The notes under the pieces were generated by a model. The model saw only the letters and a list, made by a program, of their open reading frames with translations, was not told the DNA's origin and did not search any database. This document shows, in pieces, positions 8,501 through 17,016 of a stretch of DNA of 34,719 bases. The stretch is from a virus. Position 1 is the first letter of the stretch. Each line of letters starts with the position of its first letter. The stretch is from the IMG/VR virus record IMGVR_UViG_3300036892_000016, positions 1 through 34,719 of that record; one strand, written 5' to 3'. The position numbers and the translations under genes were made by a program.

Positions 8501-9629
8501 TACCGGATTTCGCGCCAGAGGACTGTGGGGCGAACTTGGTCACCACTACGCAGGTTTGCCCCGACAACAAGACCGCACCGCAACTGTTGCTCTGAATAGC
8601 AAAATCGGTGGGGTCAAGTGTAATGTTTGCACCTGAGATAGTGACGTTTGCCCCCGGCTGGTTACAGATGCCGCTTTGCTGATTTATCGTTCCCGCGCAG
8701 AGTGTTACTGTTCCGGTCGCCGAACCGCCAACAGAGACGGTGCCAAAACTAAGGCTTGTCGGGTTTACTGTCAGAATAGCGTTGTTGTATCCCGTTCCAG
8801 TTAGAGTTACGGTCTGCGACCCCGAGGGCGACGTTTCGCTTACTGTTAGGGTCGCCGTTTCCGCGCCAACAATTGAAGCCGTAAATTGCACTTGATACAC
8901 ACAAGTTGCCGTAGATATTAAACTTGTGCCACAAGTCGAACTAGGAATTACAGAAAAATCAGTCGCATTTGTTCCGCTAATTGCTTGACTGATCCCTGTT
9001 ACGGTGCTGCCAGAATTATTGGCCAAGGTGACGGGAAGCGGGGCGCTAGGAACACCGACAGCTTGATTGTTAAAAGGAAGGTTGTTAGGCGTAACCGAGA
9101 AAACGCCCGAAGGGGGAAGTCCGCCAACAAACACAACCCAATTTGTTCCGTTACAGGCAACGGAAGCGAATAAAGAGCCGCCCCCTGCATATGTCGCTCC
9201 CAAAGTTTGCGTGGCGGAATCGCTCGCGTTGGTAAATTGACCCAATTTAGCGCTGGAACAAGAGCCGATTTGCGAAAACGTTCTCGGTGGAATGGAAAGT
9301 ATAACCGAAGCCGCTAATGTAGTAAAGGCTCCCGTATTCGGAGTGGTCGATCCTATGGTTCCGGGCACGGCCCAATTTGGAATAGGCTTCCAAGTGTTTG
9401 TGGATACACATTGCTCAAGCTGTCCCACGCCACCCGTTATCAATATCACAACGTCGCTAGAGGTAACAGCACTCCCGCCTTTGCAGGTTGCGGGCAGCGT
9501 ATTTACCGAACGGATTGGAGTCGCAACTTGGGCAAACGCGGGCGAAACGCTAACCAGCAGCAGCAACAATACGCCAGTTAGCGTTGTTAGACTCCACCGT
9601 GATCGTTTGCCATTGGTTCGTAAGTTCAT
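5577..9629 (-). CDS. Giant exported multidomain protein (ASPM-SPD2-Hydin-like repeats plus C-terminal domain)
   Basis: The chosen ATG at 9629 gives 1350 aa and puts a Sec signal at the N-terminus: basic MNLRTNGKRSRW, a Leu/Val core, then PAFAQ. Upstream in-frame non-ATG starts would bury this signal. Around residues 150-390 are two repeats of the choice-of-anchor D / ASPM-SPD2-Hydin type (for example LTVNPTSLSFGTVSVGGSAT, ending in TGTG). The next 500 residues are beta-rich, Ser/Thr/Gly-dominated domains. The last 400 residues form a Cys-rich domain with motifs such as LVWDQSSD, MDGAINHAIGLDT and VVMQTYGGYI. This recalls secreted carbohydrate-active proteins, but the family is not identified. 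The first 80 coding bases overlap the end of the upstream fibre gene in another frame. It may be a tail spike or a secreted factor. Confidence 0.8.
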   Translation of the reverse strand: MNLRTNGKRSRWSLTTLTGVLLLLLVSVSPAFAQVATPIRSVNTLPATCKGGSAVTSSDVVILITGGVGQLEQCVSTNTWKPIPNWAVPGTIGSTTPNTGAFTTLAASVILSIPPRTFSQIGSCSSAKLGQFTNASDSATQTLGATYAGGGSLFASVACNGTNWVVFVGGLPPSGVFSVTPNNLPFNNQAVGVPSAPLPVTLANNSGSTVTGISQAISGTNATDFSVIPSSTCGTSLISTATCVYQVQFTASIVGAETATLTVSETSPSGSQTVTLTGTGYNNAILTVNPTSLSFGTVSVGGSATGTVTLCAGTINQQSGICNQPGANVTISGANITLDPTDFAIQSNSCGAVLLSGQTCVVVTKFAPQSSGAKSGTLTISIPSSILAVPLAGTGQTVTGPTLSSIAIAPTGWTITTNPPTNSESEAATETFSDGSTQNVTSAGVGYGVSGATSGGPWTQLNAAIKEPTTSATSITVPTSGSWTTTAGATLACYGQVLSGTMTVTDLLGNSYTPTATGTDNGGVEITAWFTATGKGGSGDTITLHSTATTTMSLACVEESGGTVIDVVKHGNNSGAASTAITTGNFTTTGSSDLILVGISDYGVQNCGVSPFYTAGTNYFLLFTVGAYSACPVTIEARSGVAAGTYAGTATDSASTTTWQAYALTLLSGTTQAVCGINAFGIVTGLNPGTCTVDVNAGALTGYPTVNTATASIGTSGVTSISATFPQPNQSQDTIVVAVSSQDTASTYGTPTDSCGNTYALASPASSPPSRGTGTSQAIYYSQGVTGCGSNTVTETFTGGGATNPNLIATDANGLIGGVDVQHVATGNNLAPANTITTTGPDMMLSAVVASSPPIPANSQAGHSGNGILQYVDLFATGLTSDSAVLSVGGPWLMNTVAFKTVALGTATGTVSNSVPSVYTVSNQQPVTTPFYPSSLWTTPLPADAFSHCWNTAVPAGGSPVSCSSSSPDQAVIQNIFGGSDSISYEAFSLQCLNSSNCSVSYANAFYYSSQSDPVFRVNTGSGPCPSGPNATANNCAAGKYFHLPSGAQWDSIPPAGSCRDQGLLVWDQSSDIDSTIGGRFLSSYFCGNGLRALPTNCTATTPAQADAQSQCQLTLYYNAVNFPFADPFGGIGDGLSSDGNAGISQVREEEIMDGAINHAIGLDTACLWSSTGSTTAPNAPVFPASGNAGGCGFIDNLRPLNGNLFAIDSGYNCSTLPLFQQPVCVVMQTYGGYIHATQGGNGPPLYVEPFEGGMAHQLAGVNDGYFNNWIIANSTLTCPGGGYPKTCTGYALGGQNGLEVYETSASTSAEVIGYFMQMPGLITGHHLHILDPCEARLMAGMSASQGACP

Positions 9630-10368
9630 AATTTGATGCACCGTTGATTGTCTGAGAACTTGTGGTAGCGATGGTGACGCCACCCGCGCCTGTGTCAATT
9701 TGAATAATGGCAGCTTTTAGGCCGCTGAGACCGACTGCCGTTGGAAGCGTCAGCGTAATCCCGCCTACGCCTGCTGTGGCGTCCACAAACAAGCCACCCG
9801 ACACGGGGAAGCTTAGGGTTTGGGAAAAAGTGGCAGCTAAAAATGTATCGTTACCTGTACCGCCGCCGCCCGCAGCCGTGATCGTCGTCACGCCCGCGAC
9901 GTTTGTAAGGGTTACGTTCGCCCCAGCGGTCAAGTCAAGGAGTGTTTGGTCGGAATTGTTTGTCCCGTTGGTCTGTAAGAGGATGAAATCTACGGGCGTT
10001 CCACCTAACCCGCTTGTCGGGGGATTCAACGGGGCGGCGGCACTTAAATTGTACGGATTCGGAGCACTTGGGATTGTCCAATATTGCGGATACTTCCACG
10101 CAAGGACGCCAGAATTTGTGTACGCTTTAACGATGTAAAATGACCCCGCAGGGTTCATCACATCATTCGACCAAATACCCGTATTAGTTACGACGTTTCC
10201 GCTGTTGTCGAGAAAAACTTTTTTCTTTAGTCCGGCGACTACTTGCCCATTAGGGGTAGTCGAAGTTTCTACTTCATCGTGGGAAAGTTCAAAAGTCAGA
10301 AACCCATTCGCTAGGACGTTTCCTTCACAATCGGTAAATGCTCCGCCGCTTAGGGTTTGGTTGGGCAT
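9550..10368 (-). CDS. Receptor-binding/tail fibre protein, short paralogue
   Basis: This 272-aa protein begins MPNQTLSGGAFTDCEGNVLA. Its first 100 residues closely match the start of the next gene upstream (10369-11646). Both have GG-x-FTD-x-EG, LSHDE, QVVAGL-[KR]-KK-[VI]-FLDN and WKYPQYV/W in the same order. The C-terminal part is different: a glycine hinge (AAGGGGTGNDTF), then a beta-rich head ending in NNANWRIVAAAG. A shared virion-anchoring domain with variable tips is the usual plan of receptor-binding proteins. ATG directly follows the upstream TAA (TAAATG). Confidence 0.8.
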   Translation of the reverse strand: MPNQTLSGGAFTDCEGNVLANGFLTFELSHDEVETSTTPNGQVVAGLKKKVFLDNSGNVVTNTGIWSNDVMNPAGSFYIVKAYTNSGVLAWKYPQYWTIPSAPNPYNLSAAAPLNPPTSGLGGTPVDFILLQTNGTNNSDQTLLDLTAGANVTLTNVAGVTTITAAGGGGTGNDTFLAATFSQTLSFPVSGGLFVDATAGVGGITLTLPTAVGLSGLKAAIIQIDTGAGGVTIATTSSQTINGASNYELTNQWQTITVESNNANWRIVAAAG

Positions 10369-11646
10369 TTATTTCAGCGTCTCAATCATGTGGTAGAACG
10401 TGCCCGAAATTGCGGTCGCCGTATCTTTGTTATCGCCGCTCCAGAAACCGAGCGTACCAACGACCGTAGCCAAGGGCAGAGTCGTGCTGATCGTGGCGAC
10501 AACCGTACCGTCAATCAGGAACACGTACTCGCCCAACACCCCGTTCCAGCAAAACTCGAAGTTGTGGATGTTTGTATCTGGGGCTATACCTGTACTGGTG
10601 GTCGTTTGTGTACTCGTGTGGCCAGCGACGTTACCGTTACTCGTAACCGCTTGCCAGTCAGTATCTGTACCTGCGGAAAATCGAAAACCGACGAACGAAC
10701 GCTCTAACGCATCAGTCGCAAAAGTCGCATTGCTGAGAGGGGTTACGTTGTCGTTCGCCCCTGCTCCGTCATTCCAATAGCACAGGCCCAGATAATATCG
10801 AACGTTTGCGGTGTTACCCGCCGCAAAGCGTAACGTCCAGCGATACATGGCCTGGAAACCGAAGCAACCATTGTTGCCCGCTCCGCCCATGTAATTCCCG
10901 ATAACAGTACTGGTTGAGGGAGTTGCAACCACAGAATAAGTAAAGGCGGGATTATCGGTAGCGGTACAAGCTGTAGGCGTAAGCGAACCCGCCGCATTAC
11001 CTATGCTTGTGGTGAACCCGCCAGTAACGAGTCCCGTACCTGTTTGACAACCCATCCAGATTGCTTTGGGGAGAGCCTGTACCGCGTCCCATTTACTGTC
11101 CCCAAGGACGTTGTAGCGGATCGTGTCGCCAATTTGTCCAGTGGGCAATCCGCCGCCAGCGGCGTTTATCGTGGTCGTACCCGCCACGTTCGTAATCGTT
11201 ATGTTCGACCCCTGCTGAATATTCAGGAGGTTTTGGTCGCTGTTGTTAACCCCGTTGGTCTGGAGGAGTAACCCTCCTTCGCCCAGATTGCTTTCGCCCG
11301 CAGGCGGGTTGGTCGGAATAATTGCGGACAAACTGAAGCACGATAAAGACGTTGTAACAATTACGTACTGCGGGTATTTCCATGCCCGCGTTCCGTCATT
11401 CTTGTAAGCCATTACTTCGTAATAGCTTCCAGTCGGGTTCATCGCGTCGTTCGCGAAAAGTTGCGACCCGGTTACTGCGTTTCCGTTGTTATCGAGGAAT
11501 ATCTTCTTGCGGAGGCCCGCTACGACTTGTGACGGGCCGCTGGTGTTTTGCTCATCGTGCGAAAGTAAGCAGTCCAGGAATCCGGACGCAAGAGGACTTC
11601 CTTCTTCGTCGGTAAAATTTCCTCCGCAAATAGATTGAAGGGCCAT
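10369..11646 (-). CDS. Receptor-binding/tail fibre protein with lectin-like tip
   Basis: This 425-aa protein has the same roughly 100-residue N-terminal domain as its downstream paralogue. A short Gly hinge (INAAGGGLPTGQIGDTIRYN) then leads into a C-terminal domain of about 240 residues. That domain shows alternating beta strands, aromatic residues and the pattern HNFEFCWNGVLGEYVFLIDG, which is suggestive of a concanavalin-like jelly-roll carbohydrate-binding fold. The start ATG is separated by a single base from the 16-bp palindrome at 11648-11663, and there is no Shine-Dalgarno sequence upstream. Role inferred: host surface binding. Confidence 0.8.
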   Translation of the reverse strand: MALQSICGGNFTDEEGSPLASGFLDCLLSHDEQNTSGPSQVVAGLRKKIFLDNNGNAVTGSQLFANDAMNPTGSYYEVMAYKNDGTRAWKYPQYVIVTTSLSCFSLSAIIPTNPPAGESNLGEGGLLLQTNGVNNSDQNLLNIQQGSNITITNVAGTTTINAAGGGLPTGQIGDTIRYNVLGDSKWDAVQALPKAIWMGCQTGTGLVTGGFTTSIGNAAGSLTPTACTATDNPAFTYSVVATPSTSTVIGNYMGGAGNNGCFGFQAMYRWTLRFAAGNTANVRYYLGLCYWNDGAGANDNVTPLSNATFATDALERSFVGFRFSAGTDTDWQAVTSNGNVAGHTSTQTTTSTGIAPDTNIHNFEFCWNGVLGEYVFLIDGTVVATISTTLPLATVVGTLGFWSGDNKDTATAISGTFYHMIETLK

Positions 11647-11647
11647 T

Positions 11648-11663
11648 TATACGGTTCCGTACA
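11648..11663. repeat. Dispersed palindrome copy, abutting a start codon
   Basis: TATACGGTTCCGTACA (minus strand TGTACGGAACCGTATA) fills nearly all of the 19-base gap between the large tail gene and the fibre gene. One base separates it from the ATG at 11646. Confidence 0.8.
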
Positions 11664-11665
11664 AC

Positions 11666-14600
11666 CTATCTTTCCGCCGCAAACCCGCCGAAAACCGTCA
11701 TGCTGTACAATTCTGAAGCGAAGTTCTCAACAGGCCAAGTCACACTTATTTGGAGGTGTCTGCACTTTGCTGTTTCATCGCCCCTAAGCAGGAAGAAGCG
11801 TTGCGAGTAAAGTGTTCCGCTCGGTTCCAGTTGCGGCGGGTCGTTGGTCGCTTCTTCTAGAAGGTCAAATTCGCCAGAGATTTCATCCAGAAGAACACTG
11901 ATCGTGGGCTTCGTGCCTATAGCCAAGGAATCGGTCGTAATGAAGGCAACTTCCGCCACTTGTCCTGGCTGCGCGAGAACGATGTTTCCAATAGTAAAGA
12001 ACGCCCCGTAAGCGGTGCTGTTGTCAGCGTTCGTCGTCAAGTCCCGCATGAGAATCGGGCCGCTAGATGTCGGGCCTAGAAGCAGCTTCTTGACTCCGGG
12101 CGTGGTTTCGATAGACTTGACGGCGTTAACCCCACCGACAATGCTTGCAAAGGGCGACCAGGTTTGCCCGCTCTCGGGCGCGGGTGTTGGGTTCCCTCGG
12201 AACCATCCTGTAGCACCGTCCGCAACAAACAAGGCTACGTCTTCCCCGTATTCATGCCACGTAAGATAAACGTCGCTCGAAACCCAATTGCTTTTTTGAA
12301 ACTGGTCGCCAATCGCGAAGCCTAAATCGTAGAACCCACCGTTAGGGTCAATCGCCATAACGCTTGATGCAGTCGTGAAAATGTACATCAGCGTACCGTT
12401 GACGGCGACGGCATTGTAGGTAGAAATTCCTTTTCCGGGCAAGTATGGAACGGGGAATAGCGGGTTGGAAGACGTACCATTGCCAGAAATCAGATAAATG
12501 TCGGACACCGTGAAGACAAACAACCCGACACTCGTAGGCACAAGATGCTTTACGAGCGACGGGAAGGTCGCGTTGTTGGTTGCGGGCACGCCCTCAAGCC
12601 CGTTCCCGACCGTAATGTCCGGTCCTGCTGTCCAGTAAACGACGTTTCCGATACTGAAGAAAATCCGGTTAAGATGGTAGGCAAGGTTAATTGCCTGCCC
12701 TTTGAGGTTCTGGAAAGCGCCCGTTAGAGAGCCTGGAGGCGTAGCCGTTCCGGGCAACGGAGACTCAAGTTCTATGTTTAGTCCACTGTCGGGCGTAGTA
12801 TCTGTGTATCCGCTGGCTTCGTATTGCAAAAGCGGAACGGTCCAAACCTGATTGCCCGTACCTGGAATCAAGTAATCGTTGGGCGCGGCACCGCCGTCTT
12901 CTGTACGAAAGATTGCCACGTAGTCTACTTGCGGATCAACGACTGCGGGCAAGCCTCCGGTAATCAGGACACTGTTGAACCCAATATGATTGCCTGTGGC
13001 AACGCTTGCGGGGCCTTCGTTCGACACCGTGTTTGTCAGAGAATTAACGAGGGCAAGATAGTAAATCCACCCGCCGTTGTATGTGGATAAAGTTCCCACA
13101 GCGGGCGCGGAGGCTGGACCCTCGTTGATCCACGTCAGGTTCGGGTTGTCAAGCGTAAGTTGACTTATGCCCGTTGCCCAGACGGGAGCGGTTGCGCCTG
13201 TAACGCCCGCTCGATACGGAGCCTCGGTATTGTTGTTGGCATCCGTAATCGTATTGTTAGCGGTGGTGAAGAAATTAGTATTGGCGTGCCAAACGTAGTC
13301 CGTGGCGGGACCGATATTGTTCCACGACAGAGGGCCGCTGCCGCCCGTACCGGTCGGCCCGGAATTGTTGGTTTCTGAGACGTTTGGGAAGGTAAGAGTT
13401 TTGGTGGAAGGGTTGTAAGCCGCAAACGAAGTAGTCCACGCGGGCCAAATGGGCTGACTGGTTCCTGTTTCAGGCGTTCCGGGGACCGGGGTTTGCCCTT
13501 GGCAATAGAACGCCAATGCTTGATTGTTTTCCCACTGGACGTAATCAATTTCTACTGGGTAGTCGCCCGCGACAGGCACGTTGACGACGTACGCATCATT
13601 GGCATAGCCACTTTGCGGATTGTTTGCCCCAACCCCATTCAATCCGGTAAATTTATACCCATTCAGGGCGGTGATAGTTGCCGCAGGATTGGCGCAATTA
13701 GTCGGGCCACTTATTAGCGAGACAGAATTTGTTCCGCCAGGGCCACCTTGTCCGATAGCCCAAAAAATGCCATCGTCGTGATTGATTGTGAACGTATACT
13801 GACCCGCCGCGGGGAAGGTCAGCGTGAACGTCACAATCATGTTGTAATTCTGGGTTGCACCGCTGTACGGAACTGTATAACCAGTGATTTCGCCCGCACC
13901 ATTGATCGTCGCCCATTCCATCGGCTGAACGTTCGGGTCGGGTGTTCCGTTATATTGTTGTGGATTGAAGAGGACGCTAGTACCGGCAACAGCCGTTAGG
14001 AGAGGGTAAGAACCGGCACCAGGATTGTTTCCGTTGTTTCCTGTCGGGTCACTCGCGTTCCGAAGTTCGCACTGGTTGGCAAAGGCGTGGTTGTGTGTAT
14101 AGAAACTAGCAGTAACGTACGCTCCGCTGACAAGTTTGAAAACTGGATAAGTCGAAGAAACCGCCTGAAACAGGCAGCTTGTGCCCGAAGCACTGGCGAG
14201 AATATACGGCTTGGCTGACGTATAAGTTGTATGCGCCGCCCATGTAAGTTCTGCGGCGGTTTCTAGCTGTGTCCACGTAACCGTGTTGTCGGTCGTGGTG
14301 GTGCCATCCACCGTGGACCAAGCCGGGTGAACCGTACCACTTTTTCCAGCAGTTGTAACTTGTTGCAGATTCCCGTTCGAGTCAACAATCGTTTGGGAAA
14401 GACTATAAAAAGTACCAGCCTGCCACGCGATGCCCGAGGAAGAACCGACAACCACGGTTGGGGCCACCGTTGGCGCGGGAATGCCCCAATTTTCTGTTAC
14501 GATCCCGCGATTCGTCCACTGTGCGGTGTTGTCGTTCGTCGTTCCAAGCAGCGTGGCATTCCACGTTGGTTGGGTTGCGCCCGTAACGGGATTCCCGCCT

Positions 14601-15421
14601 TGCAAAACTGTGAATATGCCCGCATCTGCTGTTGGACCGTAAGAGGCGTGCCCGGTAACCGTGGTACTGAAAGTTATAGTAGCGGACGTGACTGCTGTAA
14701 TCGTCCCAACAACTCCGTTCAGCCAAGTAGCGGTCGTTAGTTCAGAAAAGGTTCCGGTCAGACCGACAGACACGACGGACGTAAGGTTCGTTCCGCTGCT
14801 AGTAACGATAGTTACGTTTTGCGGAACTGAAGCGTCTGTTTGAACGTTTTCAATCGGAATAATCGCGCTGGTAAGTTGCTCGATATTCCCGTTTGAGTCA
14901 ACGAAGTATGTCCCAAGTGGAAAAGCGGTGCTCGCTGACCATGCGGTCAACGACCCAATAATCTTACCTTCGTCTACTCCGTCGCCAAAGTAAAGAACGT
15001 TGCCGACACTCTGGAAGAAGGTTTGCCCGGCACCCGCACTCTTCGTCAGCAATAATGTTTGAGTGTTCGGGCCTGTTCCGTTGTAAAAACCAGTAGCCGT
15101 GTCTACGATTACCTCAATGGATTCGGAGGTGGTATTAAACAGCGGCCAAGAATAAAATGCATCTACATCTGTCCAAGTTGCGCTGTTGTAAATCGAATTT
15201 CCGGGACGGCGGATCGGAGTGAGGCGGTTGGAAATTTCTACGTTCGACCCAGCAATGAAGGCGTCGTAGGTCGGGTAGAAGCGGGCGTATAATTGTGACT
15301 GGCCGCCGCGCAGGGGGTTTCTTTGAGTGTAAAGTCCCTGCGAAAAATACGAGGACCACAGCGGAGCAAATCGAGTTTGCTTCGTTGAGTGTGCGCCAGC
15401 AAGCTCGAATGCGTTCGAGAT
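11666..15421 (-). CDS. Large tail protein (nozzle/hub-like), non-canonical ATC start
   Basis: This is the largest core tail gene of the window. The frame is open from immediately after the glycosyltransferase stop (15422) to 11666, 1251 codons. Coding character is strong from the first codons: ISNAFELAGAHSTKQTRFAP, then LWSSYFSQGLYTQRNPLRGG. This opening resembles tail proteins of short-tailed phages. The first ATG/GTG/TTG in frame is TTG at 15052, which would cut off about 123 conserved-looking residues. The codon in the expected start position is ATC (15421-15419). The centre holds repeated W-x(4)-Y / D-x-N-G-N units (for example FPLGTYFVDSNGNIEQ, TFYSLSQTIVDSNGNLQQ), and the end is a beta-rich domain (LAYHLNRIFFSIGNVVYWT). 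Location: virion tail. Function by layout only. Confidence 0.8.
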   Translation of the reverse strand: MSNAFELAGAHSTKQTRFAPLWSSYFSQGLYTQRNPLRGGQSQLYARFYPTYDAFIAGSNVEISNRLTPIRRPGNSIYNSATWTDVDAFYSWPLFNTTSESIEVIVDTATGFYNGTGPNTQTLLLTKSAGAGQTFFQSVGNVLYFGDGVDEGKIIGSLTAWSASTAFPLGTYFVDSNGNIEQLTSAIIPIENVQTDASVPQNVTIVTSSGTNLTSVVSVGLTGTFSELTTATWLNGVVGTITAVTSATITFSTTVTGHASYGPTADAGIFTVLQGGNPVTGATQPTWNATLLGTTNDNTAQWTNRGIVTENWGIPAPTVAPTVVVGSSSGIAWQAGTFYSLSQTIVDSNGNLQQVTTAGKSGTVHPAWSTVDGTTTTDNTVTWTQLETAAELTWAAHTTYTSAKPYILASASGTSCLFQAVSSTYPVFKLVSGAYVTASFYTHNHAFANQCELRNASDPTGNNGNNPGAGSYPLLTAVAGTSVLFNPQQYNGTPDPNVQPMEWATINGAGEITGYTVPYSGATQNYNMIVTFTLTFPAAGQYTFTINHDDGIFWAIGQGGPGGTNSVSLISGPTNCANPAATITALNGYKFTGLNGVGANNPQSGYANDAYVVNVPVAGDYPVEIDYVQWENNQALAFYCQGQTPVPGTPETGTSQPIWPAWTTSFAAYNPSTKTLTFPNVSETNNSGPTGTGGSGPLSWNNIGPATDYVWHANTNFFTTANNTITDANNNTEAPYRAGVTGATAPVWATGISQLTLDNPNLTWINEGPASAPAVGTLSTYNGGWIYYLALVNSLTNTVSNEGPASVATGNHIGFNSVLITGGLPAVVDPQVDYVAIFRTEDGGAAPNDYLIPGTGNQVWTVPLLQYEASGYTDTTPDSGLNIELESPLPGTATPPGSLTGAFQNLKGQAINLAYHLNRIFFSIGNVVYWTAGPDITVGNGLEGVPATNNATFPSLVKHLVPTSVGLFVFTVSDIYLISGNGTSSNPLFPVPYLPGKGISTYNAVAVNGTLMYIFTTASSVMAIDPNGGFYDLGFAIGDQFQKSNWVSSDVYLTWHEYGEDVALFVADGATGWFRGNPTPAPESGQTWSPFASIVGGVNAVKSIETTPGVKKLLLGPTSSGPILMRDLTTNADNSTAYGAFFTIGNIVLAQPGQVAEVAFITTDSLAIGTKPTISVLLDEISGEFDLLEEATNDPPQLEPSGTLYSQRFFLLRGDETAKCRHLQISVTWPVENFASELYSMTVFGGFAAER

Positions 15422-16423
15422 TTAGCCCCCAAATTCCTGCAACCAAATCTTTTTACTTTTCTTGGAGTAGTCGTACAAATTCTTGTAATTCGACTTGTGG
15501 TTTTTCGCAGGATGGAGGTACTCAAGTTTGTGGATTATCTCGTCCGCGTCGGTTGTGGGCACGACTGACATCTTGCTTGCCCACGGCACTTCTGACGAGC
15601 AAATCAGAGGAACGCCCGCAGCGATAGCATCCGCCGCCGTAATGGAGAAAGTCTCGGAGAACGAGACGGCCATTTCCACATCCATCGTTCCGATAAGATG
15701 AAGAAATTCTTTGTGGTCGCGCCAACTGTCTTCAACAAGTTTGTGGCTGGTGTTCGCAAATAGCGAACGAAGATTCTTGAGGACAAATGCCCCGCCTTGC
15801 TCGCAACGGGTAGCGTTGACGTGGAAGCGCAAGTATTTGCCCGCTTTGTCCGCATAGCGGATAGCCGCGACTGCCTGAAGCAAATGGTTCTTCAGCGGGC
15901 GAATAGCGCCAAAACATCCGACATTAAAATTAAAACAGTAACCGTCATGGCGCGGAGGCTGTACACATCCGTACAACGGGTAATAATTGGGCAGGTACGA
16001 AACCGACCCAGCCCCCGCAAAGTCCTGCGTTGCCCGAAAACTATTGAACGCAACCTCTACGCCGCGCTCCAGATACCCGAAAATCCAACCCATCGCAATG
16101 CCTTCTGTGGCAAGGAATGGAACGTCACTATGTACGCGAACAATCCACCGGATGTCGGGATGGAGTGCCTTCAGAACGTCAAACTTTTCAGGCACAACCC
16201 AAAGTGCTTCGATAACCACAACGTCGGGTTGATACTTGTGAATTTCATGGTCGATAGAATTGTTGTCTACAACCTCAACAAGTTTTGTTTCGACGCCCGC
16301 ATCGTTCAGCATGTCCACAACGAAACGGGCAGAATTGATGAGTCCGCCGGAACCATGATTGTGATAGCAACCGTATTCCGACCCGTAGTCCGAGCCCTCT
16401 TTGATGACAAACAGTAGCTTCAT
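15422..16423 (-). CDS. GT-B glycosyltransferase (GT4-like)
   Basis: This 333-aa protein has two Rossmann-like halves. The N-terminal part starts MKLLFVIKEGSDYG with an HGSGGLINSARFVVDML segment. The C-terminal part carries FSETFSITAADAIAAGVPLI near residues 255-275, the acidic donor-binding motif of GT4-type enzymes (E257, with Asp265 in place of the usual second Glu). A RPLKNH segment near 175-180 matches the phosphate-binding K-N region of the family. It would transfer a sugar from an activated donor; the acceptor is unknown. Its ATG follows AAGGAAAGATAC. Its TAA directly precedes the large tail gene in the same frame. A palindrome copy lies inside the gene at 15960-15975. Confidence 0.82.
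   Translation of the reverse strand: MKLLFVIKEGSDYGSEYGCYHNHGSGGLINSARFVVDMLNDAGVETKLVEVVDNNSIDHEIHKYQPDVVVIEALWVVPEKFDVLKALHPDIRWIVRVHSDVPFLATEGIAMGWIFGYLERGVEVAFNSFRATQDFAGAGSVSYLPNYYPLYGCVQPPRHDGYCFNFNVGCFGAIRPLKNHLLQAVAAIRYADKAGKYLRFHVNATRCEQGGAFVLKNLRSLFANTSHKLVEDSWRDHKEFLHLIGTMDVEMAVSFSETFSITAADAIAAGVPLICSSEVPWASKMSVVPTTDADEIIHKLEYLHPAKNHKSNYKNLYDYSKKSKKIWLQEFGG
15960..15975. repeat. Dispersed palindrome copy inside the GT-B gene
   Basis: TGTACACATCCGTACA, the reverse complement of the core found at 5017-5032 and identical to it. Here it is coding (Tyr-Gly-Cys-Val-Gln region near residue 151), so an identical 16-mer occurs both in coding and non-coding contexts. Confidence 0.6.
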
Positions 16424-16434
16424 GTATCTTTCCT

Positions 16435-17016
16435 TTATTCGGCTGGAACGGTTTCGGGAGTTTCGGGAAACCCGCCAACGGCATCGCCCGCCTCGTTGAC
16501 AAATATTTCCTCTTGTCCGATACCCAAACGCGCTTGCTGCGCTTTGTATGGATTGACGAAGGTGCGCTGCCCGGCAGCCGAGCGGATATTCCCACCCTTC
16601 TTGGCGAACAATCTGGCGTCCTCTTGCTTGAGAGAACTAATGACCTTTTGGCAGTTGGTACAGACGCCGATTACTTCACCCGTATCAAGAACATGGACTG
16701 CAAAGGATGAATCAGGCAACGCCCTAGCGCTGCTTTCGCTTGACCCCATTGTGTGCGGGCAAACATTGTCCTGAAAGTACGTGGTGCGTTTCTTTTCCTC
16801 GTTCTTGGCCGCAATCATTGACTTCCGCATCGCGGCGTCGTTGGCCTTCTGTTTAGGGTCTTCGTATGGGCGTTTGGAATCACGGATGGCATCCGCAAGA
16901 GCAACCGTGTTTTGTGACTGCGACGCTATTGCGGCTTTAACGGCCTCCGAAACAGCCGCGCTTACGATGCCTTGTAGTTCTGTGTAGCTAATTGATGTTC
17001 TTTCGTTTTCCGCCAT
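16435..17016 (-). CDS. Hypothetical protein with CxxC pair
   Basis: This 193-aa protein starts at ATG 17016 after AAAGGAG with 8-base spacing, inside the end of the endonuclease VII gene (55-base overlap in another frame). The N-terminal half is helical and charged, with a KKRTTYFQDNVCPHTMGSSE segment. Around residues 118-121 a VCTNCQ motif, together with the upstream VCPH, could form a zinc site. The C-terminus is acidic (NEAGDAVGGFPETPETVPAE). No family is recognised. Confidence 0.75.
   Translation of the reverse strand: MAENERTSISYTELQGIVSAAVSEAVKAAIASQSQNTVALADAIRDSKRPYEDPKQKANDAAMRKSMIAAKNEEKKRTTYFQDNVCPHTMGSSESSARALPDSSFAVHVLDTGEVIGVCTNCQKVISSLKQEDARLFAKKGGNIRSAAGQRTFVNPYKAQQARLGIGQEEIFVNEAGDAVGGFPETPETVPAE

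Noticed and set aside
15052-15054. TTG at 15052 as start of the large tail gene
   Set aside because: About 123 codons upstream in the same frame have clear protein character typical of the family.
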